From NCBI GenBank assembly GCA_024516035.1, contig CM044964.1, forward strand, positions 20,218,931-20,282,930: 64,000 bases of DNA, given 5' to 3'. Positions 55,699-64,000 of this stretch are shown here, in pieces; the stretch's first letter is position 1, and each line of letters begins with the position of its first letter. A program made the translations under genes and the position numbers. A model generated the notes under the pieces. It did no database searches, was not told the DNA's origin, and saw nothing but the letters and a program-made list of their open reading frames with translations. This DNA is from Bactericera cockerelli. Its lineage: Eukaryota; Arthropoda; Insecta; Hemiptera; Triozidae.

Positions 55699-56280
55699 AA
55701 AATCCTGGCTATGCCCATGGTAAGTGGCAATACCAGAGAAGAAAGAAAACAATGTATAAAGAAATTAAAAAAGGAAAAGGGGCTCTTCATAATACTACGC
55801 TACCCAAAAATCATACTTTAATTTTATGAATTAATCTGCTAGTGTTTTTTTCGTTTTCAGAAATTGAAGTATTAGGAATAATCTGTTATTCAAGAGCTAT
55901 AGTGAACAGTGTTGCTTTGCAAGGATTTTTTTATAATTTAAAAAAATAATCTGTTCGCGAATTTTTCATTTTTAGATATTTACAAAAGGAATTTGTAAAA
56001 AAAAAAATCTGTATCATATTATAATTGTAATAAATAAATGGAAAAATTATATATATAAAAAAAAAAAAAAATTGTTATGAAAGCTATGCCATAAACTTGC
56101 CCTTGTGAAATAATATGGCAATCTTGTGGCTCGACCCACCGACCTCTAAGTAACTGATTTATAAATAGTGCATTGATTTATAAATAGAGTTACTGCTGTC
56201 GGCTAACACGCTGTAGATGAAATAAAACAAGAGTCCTGGAATTCTTTTACAGCGCAGTATAAAGTCTTCCCGAGGCTGTT
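55699..56280. other. Unassigned AT-rich spacer
   Basis: Nothing recognised beyond A-runs. Confidence 0.4.
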
Positions 56281-56750
56281 AACATTAATTGAGACTTAAC
56301 TCCCCCTTCTCCTCCTTCTTTCAATATTAGCCCCTCCTCCTCAAGTAGACTTCCCCTCCTTTTTTATTACTAGCCGCGCCTCCTCAAGTTGACTTTCCCC
56401 TCCCCTCGCTACTCGTCTTCTAGACTCCGCCCATTTATCTTTAAATAGTTTTCCTTCCTCTGTCTAATTTAACTTTTATTTATCTCATCTCTTCTTTATC
56501 TATCTTATCTTATTTTAGCTATCTCATCTCTCTATTTTATCTATCTTATCTCATCTATCTTATGTTATTTATCTTATCTTATCTACCATATTTTTATCTT
56601 ATTTTTCCAATCTCATCTCTCTCACTCTATCTCTCCTGGTCTCTTTCTTTCCCTCCTATCGGCCCTCCCCCCTCCCTGCATAATAAATCTGCCTCCAAGA
56701 CTTGCCTCCTTCCTTCCGCACAAGGAGATGCTAATTTTCCATCTTGATTA
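56281..56750. repeat. Pyrimidine-rich region
   Basis: CT-rich DNA with a ~60-bp near-duplication (cctcctcaagtagacttccc, cctcctcaagttgactttcc at about 56334 and 56381) and degenerate (atcttatct)n at 56490-56610. Confidence 0.75.
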
Positions 56751-56999
56751 AAACAATTATTTTACTTTGCCACAAGACTAGAGGTAATTAAAATACGGTA
56801 GCAGGAGTTATTTAACGCAACTTGCTACGAAAATCTAGTAGATACTTACCACAAGGTAAGTATCTATTGATACAAACATAACGAATAATCCAAGGAAAAG
56901 AATAATATGCCATAATATATTATGTCAGAATATTAGGTAGTACCTACTTAATTACGATAACAGAGGAAGGTACCTGTGTTTTTCATAATAAAAAATATC

Positions 57000-57305
57000 A
57001 TACATTTTTACTTTCCTTATTCTATGTATAACAAGGAAAGTATTGTATTCGTCGAAAATTTGACGTTTTTCACATTTCTGGACGAATCTTAGCCTCAGGA
57101 TACCAAGAAATCCGTGCGTCCGTGACTGCGTATGTCTGTTTGTGTGTCTGTGAACAAGATATCTCGAGAATCTTACCGTTCTTGAAATTACTAGAAACTT
57201 GAAATTTGGTATGAAAGTTGATTTTATATACCTCGCGAACCACGAAACTTTTGGTTGAAATCGCTTGCCTCTGGGAAAGACCCGGGTTTGATCCCCGAGC
57301 CGACA
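57000..57305 (-). mobile_element. Composite repeat with hairpin and tRNA-like segment
   Basis: Contains a palindromic ctttccttattc/aacaaggaaag (57011-57040), phrases usual in insect repeats (gaacaagatatctcgagaat) and, at 57235-57300, a B-box-like cccgggtttgatccccga followed by SINE-E. Whether it is one element or several is unclear. Confidence 0.45.
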
Positions 57306-57309
57306 AAAA

Positions 57310-57505
57310 AATTGTATTTTAAATTTAGTTACAGTTATTTGTAAGGGATACCTTTCCAGTGCGCTCGTGTTGGCCCAGCACCTAAATGGGAAATATAGTG
57401 TCACTTCTCGTCCATCAGAGGGGAGACATACTACGGGATGGTTAAGCTACAACACAGACCACAAGCGTCTACAGTAGCTTCTGTTTCATGGCTACGATTT
57501 TTTTT
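57310..57505 (+). mobile_element. SINE-E copy
   Basis: agttacagttatttgtaagg, ggcccagcacctaaatggga, tcacttctcgtccatcagag, gctacaacacagaccacaag and tgtttcatggctacga. Confidence 0.88.
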
Positions 57506-57574
57506 TATCTATCTTTAAGAAATGTAAAATCAAATTTCAATGATAACAAAACTAAAGGTATTAATTATTACTCG

Positions 57575-57850
57575 TTCTCGTACGTCTCCCGTACGAGTGG
57601 CTAAGTGGGTTCAAATCCCAGCGAAGTTGGAATTTTTTCGACTCTATATTTTTTAGATGTACGAAGTCCACTATTGACTCTTGAGGAAAAATGAGTATCT
57701 GCTTTAAAGTGAGCAGCGACCAGTGGCGGAATTATGGGCAAATGATACACAAAAATATAAAAGAAATGCAGAAGTCCTAAAATTCTGCGCTACCCACTAA
57801 AATTGTGATATAATAATAACAAAAAGGATACACACATTTATTTATTCAAT
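57575..57850 (+). mobile_element. SINE-D copy
   Basis: gtacgagtggctaagtgggt with B-box-like ggttcaaatccca, then gaggaaaaatgagtatctgc, gagcagcgaccagtggcgga, and the tail ctacccactaaaattgtgat. Confidence 0.82.
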
Positions 57851-57951
57851 TACGGAACTCATTGTTGATGTTGTGAAGACTACTGAGGGGCCAGAGATCC
57901 TGAGTTCAAATCCTTAGTTTAACAGAATTTTTCAACCAAAAATTATATAAA

Positions 57952-58085
57952 CCGACCTCAGTAGCTTGATCGATAAGGCGGCGAACTTGTATACTGGAGT
58001 TCGGAGGTTCAAGTCGTAGATTTAGTAAAGCGAGGTTGAATAGTTGTGATATCGAGAAAGTGATTAACACAAATATGATAACTTT
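57952..58085 (+). mobile_element. SINE-A copy
   Basis: accgacctcagtagcttgat, cggaggttcaagtcg with part of the B-box region lost, then aaagtgattaacacaaatat and gataact. Confidence 0.9.
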
Positions 58086-58284
58086 TTTTAGTTCTTTTGT
58101 TGGAGTGTTTACTGATTTTTTATTTGGAATTTGGGAAATTTAAGAAAGCAGACCTAATGCCACAGAGATTCTAAATTTGTACAGAAAAGGAAAAAATACA
58201 CATATCAAGCGAAACGATCATTTCGCGGGAGAACGCCTTATAGAAACTACAGTGCTTATACAATAACGGTAAATATAGTTTGTA

Positions 58285-58434
58285 AAAAAAAGTTATCATA
58301 TTTGTGTTAATCACTTTCCTCTTATCACAATTACTCAAACTCGCTTTGCTAAATCCACGCTGAAACCGGGACTTGAACCACCGACCTCCAGGTTACAAGT
58401 TCATCGCCTTATCGTTCAAGCTACTGAGGTCGGC
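58285..58434 (-). mobile_element. SINE-A copy with target-site duplication
   Basis: gttatcatatttgtgttaat, aaaccgggacttgaaccacc, gacctccaggttacaagttc, gctactgaggtcggc. It is flanked by aaatatagtttgta at 58271-58284 and 58435-58448 (14 bp). It faces the copy at 57952-58085. Confidence 0.93.
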
Positions 58435-58604
58435 AAATATAGTTTGTATTCAATGTATTACTTTGTAGGTTATAAATATTATGAGCTGTTCTATGTGCCC
58501 AAGAGAATTTCATAATATGAAAGAATATGCTGATGATAATAATATTCATGCATAGAGAGTAAAAGAGAAATTATTTGATTGACAGCTGAGGGAGCTCTAC
58601 CGCC

Positions 58605-59182
58605 ACTAAGTGTATGTGCGGGGGAGAAGAGTGAGAGAGAGAGAGAGATAGGGAAGGAGAGAGAGAGATAGGGAGTTAGAGAGAGGGAGAAAGAGAGATA
58701 AGGGGGAGAAGAAAGAAAGAATAACATGGTAATGTGATAAGGGAGAGATAGGTAGTTAGAGAGAAAGAGAGAGAGAGAGAGAAAAGGGGGGAAGAGAGAG
58801 AGAGAAAGAGGGGGAAGAGAGAGTGAGAGAGAAATGGGGGAAGAGAGATATAAGGGGGGAGAAGAAAGAAATAATAACTTGGTAATGTCAAAAGAAAGTA
58901 TAAGAGAGAGAGAGATATAAAGGAAGTAGGAAAGGTGAGAAGTAGTAATGGAAAGGACAGAGAGAGAGTAAAAAAGAGAGAGTTTGTCAGCAGAAGACAG
59001 AATGGATAAAAAATGTCAGTAAAAACAGGGAGAGAGAGAGAGAGAGAGAGAGAAAAGAAATTCAATGAATTAGAAAGAGATAGAAAAGAAGAAAATAGAA
59101 AAAAGGAGAGGTAGAAATAGGAGGGAATAAAATTGAGAAGAGAAAGTGAGAAAGATAGTAAAAAGGTTATGTCAAAAGGAAG

Positions 59183-59229
<47 letters not shown>

Positions 59230-59486
59230 GAGCGGGAGATAAAATTGAGAGGAGAGAGAGAGAGATGGAAGTAATATGAAGAAAAAGAGGAGGTAAGGGG
59301 AAAATAGAAAGGAAAGCTACAGGTGTCATAAGAAAACATGATTCAAGGGAGTTAAAAAGAGAGAGAGGGAAAAAGAAGAAAAAGGGAGAGAGAGAAAAAT
59401 AAAAGGAAAATGGGAGAGAGAGAGAGCGAGAGAGAGAGAGAAAATGAAAAGGAAAATGAGAGAGAGAGAGATCGAGAGAAAGAGAA

Positions 59487-59577
<91 letters not shown>
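58605..59577. repeat. ~1-kb GA tract with a pure (GA)n run
   Basis: Purine-rich on +, including an almost unbroken (GA)n from about 59490 to 59574. Duplicated phrases (gggggagaagaaagaa(a/g)aata at about 58701 and 58854) show higher-order copies. Long frames on both strands are artefacts. Confidence 0.93.
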
Positions 59578-59578
<1 letters not shown>

Positions 59579-59671
59579 TATAAATTGATAGTAGAAGGTG
59601 AAACCTTTTTTATCAGGCATAGTGAAACCGTAGCTCCTCTTTTTACTTCCTCAATTCAGTTATATCTGTCC

Positions 59672-59875
59672 TGTCCCGGTAGCTCAGTGGTAAAGGCGGC
59701 ACTCAGTGAATACAGAGATTCCAGAGGTCGTGGGTTCGAAACCCAGCCGGGATATGACAATTTATCCTCCCATTTAGGATTTTTACCACATAATAATACG
59801 TCTTGGGTTTACTGCTGGAATAATGGGACTTTAATAGTCCTAATCGGCAGTATAAATAAGAAGATATTATTATTT
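59672..59875 (+). mobile_element. SINE-B, full-length copy with best tRNA-like fold
   Basis: tcccggtagctcagtggtaa to cgaaacccagccgggat: the 7-bp acceptor-like ends tcccggt/gccggga can pair and both A and B boxes are intact. Body: aatttatcctcccatttagg, gggactttaatagtcctaat, agatattattat. Confidence 0.92.
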
Positions 59876-59929
59876 TGATATTAATACATCTAATAGTATC
59901 TGATATGAAACAATAGATAGTTTCATCAT

Positions 59930-60440
59930 CATTGCGAGACAGGTATTTAAGGTGAGCCCAGGAATTCGCTAGGCAGCCAACTATCTTGCAAGTCTTACAT
60001 GGAATAAAGAAATGGAAAGTTATGCAGGTATTCCATGACGTAACTGGTTAATTTCTTTATGGAAGGAGACTGATACACTAGAAAGGAGACTGATACACTA
60101 GAAAGGAGACTGATACACTAGAAAGGAGACTGATACACTAGAAAGGAGGCTGATACACTAGAAAGGAGGCTGATACACTAGAAAGGAGACTGATACACTA
60201 GAAAGGAGGCTGATACACTAGAAAGGAGGCTGATACACTAGAAAAGAGACTGATACTAGGGACAGATACACCTAAATCACGGTGGGGAGAGGATTATATT
60301 GATGCCCAAGTCTTGACATGGCAGACACCCACACTGGAACACCAAATAGCTGCTGAACCAAAATGAACCAACTCTTGTAATGGGAGAGCTCACATTGGGC
60401 AGCCACAGCCTGGCTGCCTAGTAGTAGAAAAAAAATATAT
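59930..60440. repeat. 20-bp tandem array within an unidentified repeat
   Basis: 60061-60254 is about ten copies of a 20-bp unit (ggagactgatacactagaaa), varying only g/a. It is bordered by caggaattcgctaggcagcc and, after the array, gggcagccacagcctggctg ctagtagtagaaaaa-type sequence, which may be a host repeat. No gene. Confidence 0.88.
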
Positions 60441-60469
60441 ACATATGTATATCTTTATGGCTTTCTTAT

Positions 60470-60660
60470 TATTATTATGAAATTCTTTATTAGAAGATCA
60501 TAATTATATACAAAAAAATTATGGTAAAAATTTAAATGCAAAGTGGACAGAATTAATATAAACAGGAAAAAAAATAAACAAAATATATACATAAATGTCC
60601 TAACTTAAGGACGGGGTTATTGCCTATGGCAATCTCTTTCACCCAACCCTTATATTAATC
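60470..60660 (-). mobile_element. LINE-tail family 2 fragment
   Basis: (TTA)n, gaaattctttattagaagat, atgtcctaacttaaggacgg, ggcaatctctttcacccaac: antisense retroelement 3' end shared with 36057-36215. Confidence 0.65.
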
Positions 60661-61119
60661 TTATAAATAGTGTAACAAAGATTATGAAGATGCAAGAGCT
60701 CAAGCTCTGAAAGACAAAGGAAGATACTAATAGCACACCCCCGGCACAATGAGATCTTCACGTCTCCTAAGTGTCAGATGCATTATTACAGCTTTCAGTT
60801 TCATGCGTGATGCTTCCTCTACTATTATCAAGCTGATGAGAGGGAAGGAACGGTGATTGTGGCACAGCACAATGCTATCAATCAATCAATCAAATAGGTT
60901 TTTTATTGTGTAATAATATTATACATTCTATGTACGTCTTACACATTCCCCCCCGCCCATTAAAATTCAATTAAAAATAAACAAATGACTTGTCAAGAAA
61001 ATAAAGAAGAAAAGTAGAAAGGATAAAAGAGAAGAAGATACTGATTTAAGAAAAAGGACGGAAAATCAGAAAGAAGTAAAAAAAGAGTAAAAAGACATTT
61101 ATCGTTTAAAACTCTTTAA
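60661..61119. other. Unassigned spacer
   Basis: Nothing recognised. Confidence 0.4.
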
Positions 61120-61425
61120 CGGAAAGTAACCACCATGCGAGGTTGATGCTCAAAGCATTTTCTACCACCAAACCTTCAGAGTCTTACTATTGTAAGACCA
61201 CCAGGTTAGTTGGTAACATACTCCAAAAAAAGTTATCATATTTGTGTTGATCACTTTCCTGTTATCACAACTACACAAACTCACTTTCCTAAATCTACGC
61301 TGAATCCGGGACTTGAACCAACGACCTCCAGGTTACAGGTCCACCGCCTTATCGATCAAGCTACTGAGGTCGGTGTCAGTTGGTACTCAAATGAAATAAG
61401 AAAAATCCAAGAAGTGATGGAGTCC
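61120..61425 (-). mobile_element. SINE-C split by SINE-A
   Basis: Antisense SINE-C (aaagtaaccaccatgcgagg, ccttcagagtcttactattg) stops near 61212, resumes at about 61378 (tcaaatgaaataagaaaaat), and is interrupted by an antisense SINE-A (gttatcatatttgtgttgat to gctactgaggtcggt, 61228-61376). A short repeat agttggta flanks the insert. Confidence 0.85.
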
Positions 61426-61679
61426 GATGAACAGATCAATATAATACAATACTCTGTTTATCCTGCAAGAATGAGAGTTCCTATACTCTCACAGTCTAGA
61501 CAAAGTCTCATTTAGATGTAAAATATAGAGAATACAATACATATTAACAATAAACTTTGTTATAATATAAAAAAAAAAAAATGAAAAAAAAAAAAAAATC
61601 ATATTAGAGAATTAGGCAAAAATCAAAAAAAAGACAATAAGATATCTTCACGTTAGGTAAGATTATTATTATTATTTTT

Positions 61680-61895
61680 TTTAAAGATGAGTGTTTCACA
61701 GCCTTTTTGTTTCGTAGCCATGAAACAGGAGCTACTGTAGACGCTTGTGGTCTGTGTTGTAGCCTGCCCATCCCGTAGTATGCCTCCCCTCTGATGGGCG
61801 AGAAGTGACACAATACTTCCCATTTAGGTGCTGGGTCAACACGAGCGCACCGGAAGGTATCCCTTACAAACAACTGTAACCAAATTTTGAATACA
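61680..61895 (-). mobile_element. SINE-E, best-preserved body
   Basis: tgagtgtttcacagcctttt, cgtagccatgaaacaggagc, tgtagcctgcccatcccgta, gggcgagaagtgacacaata, caacacgagcgcaccggaag. Confidence 0.9.
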
Positions 61896-61934
61896 AATTT
61901 TGAATTACAATATCTGTATTGTATTTACAATAAT

Positions 61935-62292
61935 TATGATTTTTTTGTTCTTGTTTCTTTGTTCAATCTCTTTATTTTTTTTCTTTATAATTTCACTAGC
62001 GGGCTGTCGCCCGCTTTGCGAGCCGAGGCATGGCCGTGAAAGCAAAAAATCCTTTTTCGCCAATGGCAGGTGTTGTAGTGGGAATTTCGAAAAATCCCGT
62101 CTTATTGCACATCTAGACTATAAGACAAAGCTACCTATCAAATTTCAGCTTCCTAGGACTTACCAGTTCGGAGAAACAGTGATGAATCAGTGAGTCAGTC
62201 AGTGAAACTCTCTTTTATAAGTAAAGATTGTATTGTACTGTATATATTTTACTTTGTCTTACCTAATAAAGCATATAATAATAATAATAAAA
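61935..62292 (+). mobile_element. LINE-tail family 1 split by a Helitron
   Basis: tgttcttgtttctttgttca, ctttataatttc, then the Helitron, then ttgtattgtactgtatatat, actttgtcttacctaataaa and (TAA)n. Removing 61996-62227 restores the sequence seen at 10442-10600. Confidence 0.85.
61996..62227 (-). mobile_element. Non-autonomous Helitron, copy 3
   Basis: On the minus strand it begins tctttacttataaaagag and ends gacagcccgctag, inserted between host A and T. 232 bp. The 3' hairpin has one change (ctcgcaaagcgggc). The paralogous unoccupied site at 10519-10520 fixes both ends exactly. Confidence 0.95.
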
Positions 62293-62516
62293 TTCAACGT
62301 GCCATTGCCGAAGTCGGCTCAAAAAAAAATCTTTGTCATCAATCGAGATGTCCCAATAACTCTGTTCAACATGCCAGTGATGGCACAAAACACCGAGTGC
62401 TGATAGCGAGTGAAAGTAACGCCAAGTCTCCCAGCAGGGAGCATTCTCCGGGGGAGAATTGTGAGGAACCTGTCGCTCCACACCACCTTGCTTCCTCAGG
62501 CGACACAGTAAAATGA
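62293..62516 (+). CDS. Possible last coding exon (weak)
   Basis: The plus frame ending at TGA 62514-62516 encodes, at its end, KHRVLIASESNAKSPSREHS, PGENCEEPVAPHHLASS and GDTVK, with balanced, GC-richer codons unlike the surroundings. A possible acceptor (attgccgaag) lies near 62310. The frame upstream of it crosses repeats and is not coding. No family recognised; the region could be an old repeat. Confidence 0.25.
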
Positions 62517-62647
62517 GAAGCTGTGAGAAAATTCTCAGAGTAAGTTCGACGGAACGGTGTTTGGACAGTGAATTTTTTATTGATCGACATTCTATGCTGA
62601 TTTTCTATTTTTCCCCATTTCAAGGTATTGATATAGAACCTTAGTAA

Positions 62648-62785
62648 CCACCACCGACCTCAGTAGCTTGATCGATAAGGCAGCGGACTTGTAACCTGGA
62701 TCGGTGGTTCAAGTCCCGGTTACAGCCTAGATTTAGTTAAGCGAGTTTGGGTAGTTGTGATTAACACAAATATGATAACTTTAAC
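62648..62785 (+). mobile_element. SINE-A copy
   Basis: caccgacctcagtagcttga, gcagcggacttgtaacctgg, gtggttcaagtcccggttac, then a shortened tail tgattaacacaaatatgata. Confidence 0.9.
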
Positions 62786-64000
62786 TTAACTTATTAACCT
62801 CCCCAAATGGGAAATGTAAATTTTTACCGTTCCAGATAGAGATAGGATGAAATGACTTACAACTATAATCTAGTCCTTTGTAGGTCAAGAATTCTATAGT
62901 TTTTTATCAAGCGAATGGTGTCACATTTGGAGTATCAAATTCTTTCTTGTTGCAAATCAAAGTATTACCGTTCCTAAGTTACAGCATTCATTCATTCAGT
63001 CAAGCGTCACATTTGGAGTACCAAAAATTCTTCCCTTTTGAGCATCATTATTGCAAGACCATTTTGACCATCTTTCATGCAATTATTAAATGTTACCGTT
63101 CCTGAAATACGATAATCAGTCATGATTCTGATCTAATGTTTATCTGAAGGATAAAAGTCGTCTTGTTTTAAATACACATAAAATCTATACCATGAAATAA
63201 TTTCTATTTAAATATAAAAAAAGGTAAGTGTACCTCGCCACCGCTTTTGCATTACTGCAGGGCACTTTAGTGCATCAAGATCTTCTGCCTCAAGAAGAAC
63301 TTTGATATGGGATCTGTGCCTTCATAGCTGAACGTTCACCGATACAGTATTTTTTAAACATCTACCTATATGGATTTAAGAGATTTGGAAATTCATACAT
63401 TCTGTACGATTCGAAACAACGGATTAATTTCAATTTCTTTTTTTTTTTTGTACATGAAATAAATAAATGTATAAATACAACATGATCCGTACACTTTTCA
63501 AGTGGTAAAGACTAGCGTCTTTACCTTTTGACAATCAATTTCTTCCAAATGAGTCTTGGAGTAAGCGCTATCAAGTGGCAACTTCCACGACAGAACTCAA
63601 AGTTGCCCAATCTTGATCAACTAACTATATCCGCGTGAACAACAATCGATTATCAGCTGAACAATGAGATGGCTTCGAGGCGCGAAATCATCTCTAATCA
63701 ATCATCTGGTCCAATATTCCTTCAGTAATTATCAACACTCAGTGCTGAGAGCTTCGGGTAATCCAATTAGTGGATGACTGGCTGAAAAATAATCATCGGA
63801 TGAAAAAAGTAAACTCATTTTGATTCATTGGCTGAAAAATAAATTCGCTGACTAAAAAAAATAATTATACCCAAAGTCATATTCATTGGCTGTTAAATTA
63901 GACTTATTTGGATTCATTAACTAAAAATATTTTTTTATTTACACAATTTAAAAATATTACCAGACTTCTCTTTAAATAAATATTCATTAAAAAAAAAGAA
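62786..64000. other. Spacer with SINE-F fragment and a small hairpin
   Basis: 63225-63275 is an antisense SINE-F tail. 63503-63524 (ggtaaagac-tagc-gtctttacc) is a perfect 9-bp hairpin. gctgaaaaataa-type phrases recur at 63781-63840. 63276-64000 is otherwise unrecognised. Confidence 0.5.

Noticed and set aside
59672..59752. Functional tRNA gene
   Set aside because: Good cloverleaf-like ends but no terminator T-run; it continues into the SINE-B body shared by several copies.
58676..59878. 314-codon minus and 144-codon plus frames
   Set aside because: GA tract artefacts, the latter running into a SINE-B.
60061..60254. CRISPR-like array
   Set aside because: 20-bp head-to-tail units with no spacers.

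Overview
The window is AT-rich eukaryotic nuclear DNA that is almost entirely repeats. The evidence is intron-exon structure (GT/AG sites, a long phase-1 intron), a non-LTR retrotransposon, Helitrons, Tc1/mariner-like and Harbinger-like DNA elements, 5S-rRNA-derived and several tRNA-derived SINE families, and very long (GA)n/(CT)n tracts. The mix fits an arthropod, probably an insect and possibly a hemipteran such as a planthopper. The species is inference; no diagnostic host gene was recognised.

Layout. 1-1320 is a foldback element with ~370-bp inverted arms and a 5S-SINE in its loop. 2.9-4.1 kb is a CT tract that flips to a GA tract. 6.9-11.4 kb holds the only well-supported host gene: the last two coding exons (6942-7188 and 11177-11391, + strand) of a protein I do not recognise. 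A Helitron lies just before the first exon, a 5S-SINE lies in the 3' UTR, and decayed tandem copies of the C-terminal end lie at 12.0-12.5 kb. 13.8-14.2 kb is a decayed retroelement coding remnant. 18.7-19.4 kb is a 31-bp minisatellite and 19.6-21.3 kb a purine tract. 23393-26159 is a Tc1/mariner-like element with 451-bp inverted arms and a broken transposase C-terminus. 26-49 kb is SINEs, Helitrons, MITEs, minisatellites and GA/CT tracts, with one candidate exon at 31492-31700. 49396-54888 is a full-length 5.5-kb non-LTR retrotransposon of the I/Jockey-like superfamily with target-site duplications, an uninterrupted ORF2 and one amber codon in ORF1. 55-64 kb is more SINEs, tandem repeats and a Helitron whose unoccupied site is preserved in a paralogous repeat near 10.5 kb.

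I use working names for repeat families. SINE-5S is 5S-rRNA-derived. SINE-A to SINE-F are short families, most with a tRNA-like head. A LINE tail is the 3' end of a retroelement ending in (TAA)n. They recur in both orientations, often nested, with target-site duplications in the best copies. The retrotransposon could supply reverse transcriptase to SINEs, but I see no shared 3' tail that shows it does.

Most open reading frames outside the retrotransposon and the two exons are artefacts of CT/GA tracts or repeats. I found no CRISPR array, operon or bacterial-type system, nor any clear new multi-gene system. The points most worth follow-up are the retrotransposon's amber codon and ATGA ORF overlap, the tandemly copied terminal exon, the Helitron filled/empty site pair, and the nested MITE.
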